DNA of 8,808 nt from Spirochaetota bacterium (GCA_003641695.1 QNBL01000099.1:1-8808); one strand, 5' to 3'. Shown: positions 1 through 5,587, counted from the first letter of the stretch. Numbers and translations are program-made. Notes: a model not told the origin generated them from the letters alone.

Positions 1-1757
1 CCGTTTTTATCGATTGCCGCATTTGCCTGTGCAATATAATACTTTTCCTCATCCATAGCAGAAAGATACTTTATCTCTTTAAGTACCTTTCCATTCTCCA
101 CCTTTCTATAGGGTGTTTCCAGAAATCCATATTCGTTTACCTGTGTATAGTTGGCAAGAGAAACTATCAAACCGATATTGGGTCCTTCAGGTGTTTCAAT
201 CGGACACATCCTGCCGTAATGCGTGTAATGCACATCACGGACTTCAAATCCTGCACGGTCCCGGGAAAGCCCGCCCGGCCCCAGGGCATTGAGCCGTCTT
301 TTATGAGTAAGCTCCGCGAGGGGATTTACCTGATCCATAAACTGGCTCAGCTGCGAAGAACCGAAAAACTCTTTTATGGCAGCTACAACCGGTTTGATGG
401 AGATCAGGTCCTGCGGTTTGACAGTATCAATCTCCTTGAGGCTCATCCTCTCTTTTGCAATCCTCTCCATTCTGGTAAAGGCTGTCTTCATTTGATTGGC
501 AAGCAGCTCACCGACGGAACGGATTCGTCTATTCCCAAGATGATCAATATCATCAACATTCGCCTCACCAATAAAGACCTTTATCAGATACTTCATTGTA
601 TTAACAATGTCCACTCTACTCAAAACATGAGAGTCGTTATCTTCCTTGTAATCAAATCTCTTGTTCAGTTTGTAGCGGCCGACCCTGCCGAGCTCGTACC
701 TTCTTGTTGAAAAGAACATGGAATTCAGATCCTTTTCGGCATTTTCCAGGGTTATAGGCTCTCCCGGCATAAGAACTGAATACACAGCAGTAAGGGCATT
801 CTCCCTGGTAGGTTCATCAGCACCCTCTTCTGAAGGGATAAATTTCACTTCTTCCCGCTCAAAACAATTCATTATCATAGCTGAGTGGAGAGACTCTTCG
901 TGATCAAGATCAATAATCTCCACCGACTTAATACCGGAGTGAAGAATTTCGTCAATTACATGCGGATGAAGCTTGTCTCCCGCCTTATAAAGCTTCTTTT
1001 CTTCTCCGGCAACTTCAGCAAAAACAGCTTTTGCCAGAAAACTCCCGACAAGTTTCTCTTTACTTTTCCTGCTATCAGCTATTTTCGCCTTTTTCGTTTT
1101 GTAAAAAAGACTAATAATCTTTTCTCTTGAATCAAAACCAAGGGCTCTTAAAAACATGGTGCCAAGTATTTTCTTTTTACGGTCAATCTTTGCGTATATC
1201 AGATCTTTCTTCTGATCAATCTCAAATTCCAGCCAGGAACCTCTGTAAGGTATTATCCGTGATGAGTAAACACCCTTATCATGTGAAAAAATAACACCGG
1301 GAGAACGGTGAATCTGACTTACAACAACCCTTTCCGCTCCGTTTATGATAAAGGTACCTCTCTCGGTCATAAGCGGAATATCACCTACATAGATATCCTT
1401 CTGCCTAATCTCACCTGTTTCCTGAAAAACCAGATTAACCTTGGCTTTTACAGGAACCGCGTAGGTTACACCCTTGTTTTTACACTCAACTTCCGAAAGC
1501 TTTACGCTCGATTCATCGAGAGTGTAATTAATATATTCGAGAAGCATATCGCCGTTCGGACTTTCAATCGGGAATATAGCCTGAAAGACCTCTTCAAGAC
1601 CCTGCCGGTCAAGCTCCTCACCGTTCTTCAGCCTTTCCCGCTGAAGAAACTTCTCATACGATTTCAACTGAATATCGATAAGATTCGGGAGGTCCATAAC
1701 CTCTTCAAATTCCTGACCTATGTATGTTCGTTCTATGGGTTTGCCTGTTTTAAGCAT
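1..1757 (-). CDS. rpoB: RNA polymerase beta subunit RpoB, N-terminal half (3' end beyond the window)
   Basis: Beta subunit of DNA-dependent RNA polymerase, forming one side of the active-site cleft and the rifampicin pocket. The frame stays open for 585 codons and leaves the window, so about half the protein is present (N-terminal part, protrusion and lobe, and the start of the fork). ATG at 1757 is chosen because AGGGGG lies 7 bases upstream; a GTG directly before it (1760-1758) is in frame and possible but too close to that site. Diagnostic sequence includes ERGTFIINGAERVVVSQIHR, a rifampicin cluster from FFGSSQLSQFMDQ (residue 464 on) to HKRRLNALGPGG, then RDRAGFEVRDVHYTHYGRMC and PIETPEGPNIGL. 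Relative to E. coli numbering, Q513, D516 and H526 are kept (Q472, D475, H485), while 518 is Val, 522 is Ala and 531 is Asn (N490, codon at 288-290). It follows rplL after a 180-base structured gap; rpoC is expected beyond the left edge. Identification is certain. Confidence 0.98.
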   Translation of the reverse strand, partial: MLKTGKPIERTYIGQEFEEVMDLPNLIDIQLKSYEKFLQRERLKNGEELDRQGLEEVFQAIFPIESPNGDMLLEYINYTLDESSVKLSEVECKNKGVTYAVPVKAKVNLVFQETGEIRQKDIYVGDIPLMTERGTFIINGAERVVVSQIHRSPGVIFSHDKGVYSSRIIPYRGSWLEFEIDQKKDLIYAKIDRKKKILGTMFLRALGFDSREKIISLFYKTKKAKIADSRKSKEKLVGSFLAKAVFAEVAGEEKKLYKAGDKLHPHVIDEILHSGIKSVEIIDLDHEESLHSAMIMNCFEREEVKFIPSEEGADEPTRENALTAVYSVLMPGEPITLENAEKDLNSMFFSTRRYELGRVGRYKLNKRFDYKEDNDSHVLSRVDIVNTMKYLIKVFIGEANVDDIDHLGNRRIRSVGELLANQMKTAFTRMERIAKERMSLKEIDTVKPQDLISIKPVVAAIKEFFGSSQLSQFMDQVNPLAELTHKRRLNALGPGGLSRDRAGFEVRDVHYTHYGRMCPIETPEGPNIGLIVSLANYTQVNEYGFLETPYRKVENGKVLKEIKYLSAMDEEKYYIAQANAAIDKN

Positions 1758-1770
1758 CACCAACCCCCTG

Positions 1771-1802
1771 AAAAAGAAAATAATACCATTGTTTTAATGG
1801 TA
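1771..1802 (-). terminator. Terminator-like hairpin plus T-rich tract just before rpoB
   Basis: In the transcribed (minus) sense, TACCATT and AATGGTA form a 7-bp stem (1796-1802 with 1784-1790) around a 5-base loop. It is followed at once by TTATTTTCTTTTT (1783-1771), then the rpoB ribosome binding site. The layout is that of an intrinsic terminator, but the stem is short and has only two G-C pairs, so partial termination or pausing is more likely than a full stop. rpoB has no other visible promoter here, so it would act as an attenuator. The function is inferred. Confidence 0.5.
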
Positions 1803-1830
1803 GCAAAATTAGCTGATAATTTTTCAACCG

Positions 1831-1858
1831 CCTCAGACAAAGCACCTGCAGTCTGAGG
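1831..1858 (-). other. Hairpin in the rplL-rpoB spacer
   Basis: CCTCAGAC (1858-1851 in the transcript) pairs perfectly with GTCTGAGG (1838-1831) around a 12-base loop. No T-tract follows, so it is not a classical terminator. It is the middle one of three hairpins between rplL and rpoB and could be a processing site or part of an attenuator. Role unknown. Confidence 0.45.
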
Positions 1859-1876
1859 ACACTGAAAATACAGAAG

Positions 1877-1901
1877 ACCACCGGAAGCTGTTTCCGGTGG
1901 T
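1877..1901 (-). other. Strong 10-bp hairpin downstream of rplL, possible attenuator or RNase site
   Basis: ACCACCGGAA (1901-1892 in the transcript) pairs without mismatch with TTCCGGTGGT (1886-1877) across a 5-base loop, 36 bases after the rplL stop. The tract after it (CTTCTGTATTTTCAG) is only moderately T-rich. In E. coli the equivalent rplL-rpoB spacer has a partial terminator and an RNase III site, lowering rpoBC expression relative to the ribosomal genes. This hairpin is well placed for a similar job, which is inferred by position only. Confidence 0.6.
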
Positions 1902-1937
1902 GTTATGAGTTCTTTAAGAAATATTATTCCAGTAATA

Positions 1938-2327
1938 CTATTTAACTTCAACAACTGCGCCAGCTGCTTCAAGTTTTTCTTTAAGAGTAGTAGCCTCTTC
2001 TTTAGAAACACCTTCTTTCAGCGCTTTGTCACCAGCCTCTACGATCTCTTTGGCCTCTTTCAGACCGAGCCCGGTAATAGCTCTAACCTCTTTAATTACA
2101 GGAATCTTCTTTCCATCTGCAATTCCCTTAAGAATTACGTCGAATTCTGTCTGCTCTTCAACTGCTTCACCGCCGCCAGCGGGAGCAGCTCCGGCAGCTG
2201 CTACTGCAACAGGTGCTGCTGCTGTTACGCCGAATTTCTCTTCCATTGCAGAAATAAGTTCGGAAACTTCCAGAACTGTCATATTCGCAATTGCTTCCAG
2301 GATTTCATCTTTTGATAATGTAGCCAT
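1938..2327 (-). CDS. rplL: 50S ribosomal protein L7/L12
   Basis: Stalk protein of the large subunit, present as dimers bound to L10, which recruits and activates translational GTPases (EF-Tu, EF-G, IF2). The product has 129 residues, slightly above the usual 120-130. The N-terminal dimerisation helices cover about residues 1-35 (LSKDEILEAIANMTVLEVSE), a flexible Ala/Gly/Pro hinge about 36-53, and the compact C-terminal domain about 57-129 with the factor-binding segment KIPVIKEVRAITGLGLKEAK. ATG at 2327 has AAGGAGA 6-7 bases upstream; the stop is TAG. It lies 103 bases after rplJ, a gap that can fold into a branched structure, and has its own strong ribosome binding site, in keeping with the need for several L12 copies per ribosome. 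Confidence 0.98.
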   Translation of the reverse strand: MATLSKDEILEAIANMTVLEVSELISAMEEKFGVTAAAPVAVAAAGAAPAGGGEAVEEQTEFDVILKGIADGKKIPVIKEVRAITGLGLKEAKEIVEAGDKALKEGVSKEEATTLKEKLEAAGAVVEVK

Positions 2328-2352
2328 ATTAACTTCTCCTTGTTTTTTTAGC

Positions 2353-2391
2353 CAGCGATAGCATGCTACCTTGGTTAGAAGACTAACGCTG
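2353..2391 (-). promoter_or_regulatory. Possible branched RNA structure between rplJ and rplL
   Basis: In the transcript CAGCG (2391-2387) can pair with CGCTG (2357-2353), enclosing two smaller elements: TTAG-TCTT-CTAA (2386-2375) and the palindrome TAGCATGCTA (2368-2359). The result is a three-way junction ending about 20 bases before the rplL ribosome binding site. It could protect the 3' end of the rplJ message or tune rplL translation. Each stem is short, so it may be chance; only conservation could decide. Confidence 0.35.
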
Positions 2392-2430
2392 TTCTATTAT
2401 TTTCAGACCGCCTACACAGTCCGGTAATTA

Positions 2431-2967
2431 CTACTCAGCAGCTTTTTTATCAGCAACAGCCTGAAGCGTTCTGACAAGTTTCTGCGGTACTCCATGAAGA
2501 ATATAAACCATATTCTGCACAGGAGCCTTCATTGTACCCATAAGGCTTGCAATAAGTTCCGATTTTGTCGGAAGTTTACTGAAAGCTATCATCTGATCAG
2601 CATCAAAGACGTTACCATCAATAATACCGCCCTTTATTTTCAAAATGCCGTTCTTTGCAAACTCTACAAGAGCCTTTGCAACAGGACCTGCTTCCTCTGT
2701 AGAAAGCGCAACAGCAGTCGGACCCGTAAGATGCTCATCAACAGCAGGCTTATCCAGCTCTCTCAGTGCAATCTTGGCAAATCTGTTCTTGATAACCTTG
2801 TATACTGCTTTTTCTTCCCTCAGTTTGTTCCGAAGTTCAGTTATCTGTTCAACAGTCAGCCCTCTATAATTGGTAAAGATAAAATCCTTAACATTCTCAA
2901 AGTCTCCCTTGATCGATTCAACAGCTTTTACCTTGTGTTCCTGTACCTTTACTTCATAATCTGACAT
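2431..2967 (-). CDS. rplJ: 50S ribosomal protein L10
   Basis: Base of the ribosomal stalk: its N-terminal domain binds the L11 region of 23S rRNA and its C-terminal helix carries L7/L12 dimers. The 178-residue product is close to the usual 165-180. Family features are FTNYRGLTVEQITELRNKLR near residues 31-50, YKVIKNRFAKIAL, then LTGPTAVAL, and the C-terminal MVYILHGVPQKLVRTLQAVADKK. ATG at 2967 has AGGAG 7 bases upstream. Only 12 bases separate it from the rplA stop, so the long L10-binding leader found ahead of rplJ in many bacteria cannot be present, and translation is probably coupled to rplA. Confidence 0.98.
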   Translation of the reverse strand: MSDYEVKVQEHKVKAVESIKGDFENVKDFIFTNYRGLTVEQITELRNKLREEKAVYKVIKNRFAKIALRELDKPAVDEHLTGPTAVALSTEEAGPVAKALVEFAKNGILKIKGGIIDGNVFDADQMIAFSKLPTKSELIASLMGTMKAPVQNMVYILHGVPQKLVRTLQAVADKKAAE

Positions 2968-2979
2968 TCTGCAACTCCT

Positions 2980-3669
2980 TTATTTAGCCTGAGGTTTAGC
3001 TTTTATATCGACTTTCACTCCCGGCCCCATTGTGGAAGAGAGAGCAGCTGTCTTTATAAAATCGCCCTTTGCATCAGAAGGTCGCTTTTTCTCTACTTCG
3101 TCAAGGATCATCCTTGTGTTTTCCGCAATCTTCTCAAGATCCATAGACACCTTCCCAACAGCAAAGTGAACAACTCCTGTCTTGTCAGACCGGTACTCAA
3201 CACGTCCCTTCTTCAGCTCTGCAAGAGCGCCCTTGATGTCCATCGTAACAGTCCTGGTCTTGGGGTTAGGCATAAGTCCCCTTCTACCAAGAATTGGACC
3301 CAAACGGCCAACATCCTTCATCATGTCAGGGGTAGCAACTGCTACATCGAAATCGAGCCATCCCCCCTTGATCTTCTCAACAAGATCAACATCGCCGACA
3401 TAGGCCGCACCTGCATCTTTTGCTTCCTGAACCTTGTCCCCTTTAGCAAAAACAAGAATCTTCTTCTCACCGCTGAACTGATGCGGCAAAACCAGTGTAT
3501 CTCTGACACTCTGGCTTTTCTTCAGATTCAGCTTTACGGAAAGTTCAACTGTTTCATCAAATTTGGCAAAAGCAGTCTCTTTCACCTTCCCTAATGCTTC
3601 ATCAAGAGAATACAACGCCTGTTTATCATACTTCTTCAAGGCTTCCTGATATTTTTTCCCGCGCTTCAT
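2980..3669 (-). CDS. rplA: 50S ribosomal protein L1
   Basis: Mobile L1-stalk protein that binds 23S rRNA near the E site and helps release deacylated tRNA; in many bacteria it also represses its own operon by binding the rplK leader. The product has 229 residues, the normal length. The signature GRRGLMPNPK lies at residues 128-137, followed by TRTVT where most homologues have Gly in place of the Arg. The C-terminal GPGVKVDIKAK is also typical. ATG at 3669 lies 2 bases after the rplK stop, with its GGAGG site inside the last codons of rplK, which implies tight translational coupling. The rRNA-like element upstream of rplK (4115-4150) is its likely mRNA target. Confidence 0.98.
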   Translation of the reverse strand: MKRGKKYQEALKKYDKQALYSLDEALGKVKETAFAKFDETVELSVKLNLKKSQSVRDTLVLPHQFSGEKKILVFAKGDKVQEAKDAGAAYVGDVDLVEKIKGGWLDFDVAVATPDMMKDVGRLGPILGRRGLMPNPKTRTVTMDIKGALAELKKGRVEYRSDKTGVVHFAVGKVSMDLEKIAENTRMILDEVEKKRPSDAKGDFIKTAALSSTMGPGVKVDIKAKPQAK

Positions 3670-3671
3670 AC

Positions 3672-4103
3672 CTAAGCCTCCACTTCCACGCCCATACTTC
3701 GGGCGGTTCCGGCGATAATATTCATTGCCGCGTCAATATCATTTGCATTAAGATCGACCATCTTGAGCTCAGCTATTTCCTGCAGCTTGGCTTTCGAAAT
3801 CTTTGCAACCTTAATCTTGTGAGGTTCAGCAGAACCACTGTCTATCCCGCATGCCTTTTTAATCAAAACAGCTGCGGGAGGGGTTTTTGTTATAAATGTA
3901 AAGCTTCTATCAGCATATACTGTTATAACAACCGGAACGGTCATTCCCGCTTCAACATTCTTTGTTCTGTCGTTAAACTGCTGAACAAATTGAGGCGCAC
4001 TTACTCCATGAGGACCCAAAGCCGGTCCGACCGGCGGAGCGGGTGTTGCCTTTTGAGCAGGAACCTGCAGCTTAATAAGCGCAGTAACCTTTTTCTTTGC
4101 CAT
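3672..4103 (-). CDS. rplK: 50S ribosomal protein L11
   Basis: Stalk-base protein that binds the GTPase-associated region of 23S rRNA and contributes to thiostrepton binding and factor turnover. The product has 143 residues, standard for the family. The N-terminal PAPPVGPALG (21-30) carries the conserved prolines of the thiostrepton face, and the C-terminal rRNA-binding domain includes KTPPAAVLIKKACGI and IAGTARSMGVEV. After PALG the sequence reads PHGVSAPQFVQQFNDRTK, where most bacteria have a GQ(H/A)GVNIM type sequence. I regard this as a lineage feature pointing to spirochaetes. ATG at 4103 has AGGAG 6 bases upstream, directly beside the proposed L1 operator. Confidence 0.98.
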   Translation of the reverse strand: MAKKKVTALIKLQVPAQKATPAPPVGPALGPHGVSAPQFVQQFNDRTKNVEAGMTVPVVITVYADRSFTFITKTPPAAVLIKKACGIDSGSAEPHKIKVAKISKAKLQEIAELKMVDLNANDIDAAMNIIAGTARSMGVEVEA

Positions 4104-4114
4104 AAAATACTCCT

Positions 4115-4150
4115 TGTGGTAATCACGTCTGCTGTAAAGCAGACTCCCAT
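4115..4150 (-). promoter_or_regulatory. Probable ribosomal protein L1 binding site (rplK-rplA operator)
   Basis: In the transcript the order is AUGGGAG, a 7-bp hairpin GUCUGCU-UUAC-AGCAGAC (4144-4127), then GUGAUUACCACA. UGG (4149-4147) can pair with CCA (4119-4117), leaving an asymmetric internal loop. E. coli 23S rRNA, at the L1 site, has GGUGGGAG opposite GAAAUACCACC, so both strands of the internal loop are mimicked. The element ends exactly where the rplK AGGAG begins, so L1 binding would hide the ribosome binding site and repress rplK and the coupled rplA. Feedback by L1 is established in E. coli and archaea; its use here is inferred from sequence and position. Confidence 0.75.
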
Positions 4151-4168
4151 CATCCCTTCAACGAAGGT

Positions 4169-4723
4169 TTATATTTTCTCTACCTGAAGGAAACCAACCT
4201 CTACAGGTGTAGCACGGCCAAATATTCCGACCATGACCCGAAGCTTTTCCTTCTCGGTATTTATTTCTTCTATTGTCCCGGTAAAAGTATCGAAGGGTCC
4301 TTCAATAATACGTACGCTCTCCCCTTCATTAAAATCAAGAGTAGGTTTGAGAGTTCTGTCAGCCTTAATCTCTCCTGTTTTCTGCAGAATCCGGCGCGCT
4401 TCTTCGGGGGAAATAGGATTAGGCTTACTCCCCCCGAGGGAACCGACAAACCCGGTCACCCCCTGAATTTTCCTTATTCCACTGCAAACAGCCTTCCATC
4501 CGTGATCAGGAAGGTCCATCTCAAGAAGAATATATCCGGGCAGGAATTTTCTATTTATGACCTTTTTTTTCCCATCCTTGATCTCGACAACCTCTTCAGA
4601 GGGCACCTTGATATCAAAAACCGTCTCCGCATAGGGAGACTCTTCCATGAGTTTTCTTATAAACTTTTCAATCTTGTTCTCATACCCTGAATAGGTATGT
4701 AGAACATACCAGCCTTTTGCCAT
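4169..4723 (-). CDS. nusG: Transcription elongation/antitermination factor NusG
   Basis: Binds the RNA polymerase clamp over the main channel, alters pausing, and links transcription to Rho or to the ribosomal protein S10. The product has 184 residues, as usual for a two-domain NusG without insertions. The NGN domain spans about 1-115 (WYVLHTYSGYENKIEKFI; FLPGYILLEMDL at 60-71; the VTGFVG segment), and the KOW domain about 130-184 (EGESVRIIEGPFDTFTGTI, residues 134-151). ATG at 4723 has GAGGGG just upstream. It follows secE by 54 bases and precedes rplK by 65 bases that contain the L1 operator. The first 24 bases after its stop are otherwise unremarkable. Confidence 0.98.
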   Translation of the reverse strand: MAKGWYVLHTYSGYENKIEKFIRKLMEESPYAETVFDIKVPSEEVVEIKDGKKKVINRKFLPGYILLEMDLPDHGWKAVCSGIRKIQGVTGFVGSLGGSKPNPISPEEARRILQKTGEIKADRTLKPTLDFNEGESVRIIEGPFDTFTGTIEEINTEKEKLRVMVGIFGRATPVEVGFLQVEKI

Positions 4724-4736
4724 TTTCCCCTCACAT

Positions 4737-4755
4737 TACTGCTTACAGTGCAGTA
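4737..4755 (-). other. Small hairpin in the secE-nusG spacer
   Basis: TACTGC and GCAGTA (6 bp, 7-base loop) sit just before the nusG ribosome binding site, in the transcribed strand. No T-tract follows. It may limit ribosome access or be incidental. Confidence 0.3.
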
Positions 4756-4777
4756 TAACTTCCTTAGGGTTTTCTAA

Positions 4778-4957
4778 CTAAAAAATAAAATCCATGCCCT
4801 TAAGCAGTATAAAATCCACAAACCCCAGGGCTACAGCAAAAAGGACTATAGAAACTATAACCACTTTGGTAGACGAAATTACGTAGTCCCTGCCGGGCCA
4901 CACAACACGCTTCAGTTCAGCGTAACTTTCTTTAAAGAACTGCATTATTTTTTTCAT
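4778..4957 (-). CDS. secE: Preprotein translocase subunit SecE
   Basis: Small essential membrane subunit that clamps the two halves of SecY in the SecYEG channel. The reading frame encodes 59 residues beginning MKKIMQFFKESYAELKRV and ends with TAG at 4780-4778. The amphipathic cytoplasmic helix carries the family signature ELKRVVWPGR (residues 14-23), followed by one membrane segment at about 31-52 (VVIVSIVLFAVALGFVDFIL). This is the short single-span form usual outside the enterobacteria, whose SecE has three spans. ATG at 4957 has AAGGA 9 bases upstream; it begins 25 bases after tRNA-Trp and precedes nusG, the standard order. Confidence 0.96.
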   Translation of the reverse strand: MKKIMQFFKESYAELKRVVWPGRDYVISSTKVVIVSIVLFAVALGFVDFILLKGMDFIF

Positions 4958-4982
4958 GTTTCAAGTCCTTATATAAAATTAA

Positions 4983-5056
4983 CAGGCCAGGTAGGATTCG
5001 AACCTACAACATCCGGTTTTGGAGACCGGCGCTCTAGCCGTTGGAGCTACTGGCCT
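4983..5056 (-). tRNA. tRNA-Trp (anticodon CCA)
   Basis: A 74-base cloverleaf: acceptor stem AGGCCAG/CTGGCCT, D stem GCTC/GAGC, anticodon stem CCGGT/ACCGG around loop CTCCAAA (anticodon CCA), variable loop ATGTT, and T arm GTAGG-TTCGAAT-CCTAC. The discriminator base is G, as expected for tryptophan tRNA. The 3' CCA is not encoded, so it must be added after processing. It is squeezed between rpmG (10 bases upstream) and secE (25 bases downstream), so it is probably cut out of a shared transcript. Confidence 0.97.
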
Positions 5057-5066
5057 GTGTTTTAAA

Positions 5067-5243
5067 CTATTTAATCTTGCTTTCTTTATGCAGAGTATGT
5101 TTTTTATCCCACTTGCAATACTTCATTAGTTCAAGTTTTCCCTGCATGTTCCGCCTGTTCTTCTGAGTTGTATAATTTCTTCTGTTACACTCAGTGCATT
5201 TGAGTGCAATCTTCTCAACAGCACCCTTCTTTTTACTAGCCAT
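5067..5243 (-). CDS. rpmG: 50S ribosomal protein L33
   Basis: Small large-subunit protein near the E site. The frame encodes 58 residues starting MASKKKGAVEKIALKCTECN and ends with TAG. Typical elements are CTEC (C16, C19), RNYTTQKNRRN, LELMKYC and KKHTLHKE. It has a zinc-ribbon-like first CxxC pair; the second knuckle reads CKWD (C43, D46), so the fourth ligand position is Asp instead of Cys. L33 occurs in Cys-rich zinc-binding and Cys-poor forms, and this one is intermediate, as some Bacillus-type L33 proteins are. ATG at 5243 has GGGAG 9 bases upstream. It sits between tRNA-Thr and tRNA-Trp, a common arrangement ahead of secE. Confidence 0.95.
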   Translation of the reverse strand: MASKKKGAVEKIALKCTECNRRNYTTQKNRRNMQGKLELMKYCKWDKKHTLHKESKIK

Positions 5244-5310
5244 TTAAATAAACTCCCTTATCCTTTTAAGAAGCATAACCCTTTCACTATAAGTGCATTA
5301 AAACCATTAC

Positions 5311-5339
5311 AGACTAAATTATAGCGGGGCTTGTGTCAA
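5311..5339 (-). promoter_or_regulatory. Candidate promoter between tRNA-Thr and rpmG
   Basis: A perfect TTGACA (5339-5334) is followed 17 bases later by TAGTCT (5316-5311), a poor -10. A perfect TATAAT (5323-5318) also occurs, but only 10 bases from TTGACA, too close for sigma70-type use with it. Either combination may give a weak second promoter for rpmG and the downstream genes. Evidence is hexamer matches only. Confidence 0.35.
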
Positions 5340-5352
5340 CAGTAGACGCAAC

Positions 5353-5425
5353 AGCCCTCGGTCGGATTTGAACCGACTACCCCCTCCTTACCATGGAGGT
5401 GCTCTACCGACTGAGCTACAAGGGC
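5353..5425 (-). tRNA. tRNA-Thr (anticodon GGT)
   Basis: A 73-base cloverleaf: acceptor GCCCTTG/CGAGGGC with one G-U pair, D stem GCTC/GAGC, anticodon stem CCTCC/GGAGG around loop ATGGTAA (anticodon GGT, reading ACC and ACU), and T arm GTCGG-TTCAAAT-CCGAC. The base after the acceptor stem is U, and CCA is not encoded. It lies 11 bases after the predicted start site of a strong promoter and heads the minus-strand gene block. Confidence 0.97.
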
Positions 5426-5442
5426 ATAGTTGAAGTCTGCCA

Positions 5443-5471
5443 AAAGTAGCAAAGATACTTCCTTTTGTCAA
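5443..5471 (-). promoter_or_regulatory. Strong sigma70-type promoter for tRNA-Thr and the downstream block
   Basis: TTGACA (5471-5466, perfect -35) and TACTTT (5448-5443, -10) are separated by exactly 17 bases. The predicted start is near 5436, about 10 bases before the tRNA-Thr 5' end. It is the best promoter match in the window and faces the tRNA-rpmG-secE-nusG-rplKAJL-rpoB series. Confidence 0.8.
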
Positions 5472-5486
5472 TAGATTTTCAATATT

Positions 5487-5516
5487 CCCGACCAAGAAAT
5501 ATTAATATGGATCGGG
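5487..5516 (-). terminator. Weak hairpin downstream of the binding-protein gene
   Basis: CCCGATCC and GGTCGGG can pair with a single bulged base around an A/T-rich loop, about 70 bases after the stop at 5588 and just upstream of the tRNA-Thr promoter. The sequence after it (AATATTGAAAATC) is not T-rich, so intrinsic termination is doubtful; read-through into the tRNA promoter is possible. Confidence 0.3.
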
Positions 5517-5587
5517 AGCCCCACTCCTTACATGAAGGGTTTCGCTGATAAATAATAGTTTTGAAAGGGCTGATGAAGAATAACTGG

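Noticed and set aside
219..1856. Several plus-strand open frames of 61-182 codons
   Set aside because: They lie antisense to the continuous, well-conserved rpoB frame and encode low-complexity, unrecognisable proteins.
1757..2011. 84-codon minus-strand frame starting inside rplL
   Set aside because: It is the out-of-frame shadow of the rplL 3' end (Leu/Lys-rich) plus the structured spacer. Only its last 10 codons are noted separately as a possible leader peptide.
1905..2361. Plus-strand frames of 136 and 111 codons, one Cys-rich
   Set aside because: They are antisense to rplL; the Cys-rich stretch is the complement of the Ala/Gly-coding hinge.
2359..2368. Palindrome TAGCATGCTA as a repressor operator
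   Set aside because: A single 10-base palindrome inside an operon and far from a promoter is weak evidence for an operator; it is described only as part of a possible RNA fold.
2494..4690. Plus-strand frames opposite rplJ, rplA, rplK and nusG
   Set aside because: All are complements of highly conserved ribosomal protein and nusG genes, with no plus-strand ribosome binding sites or family resemblance.
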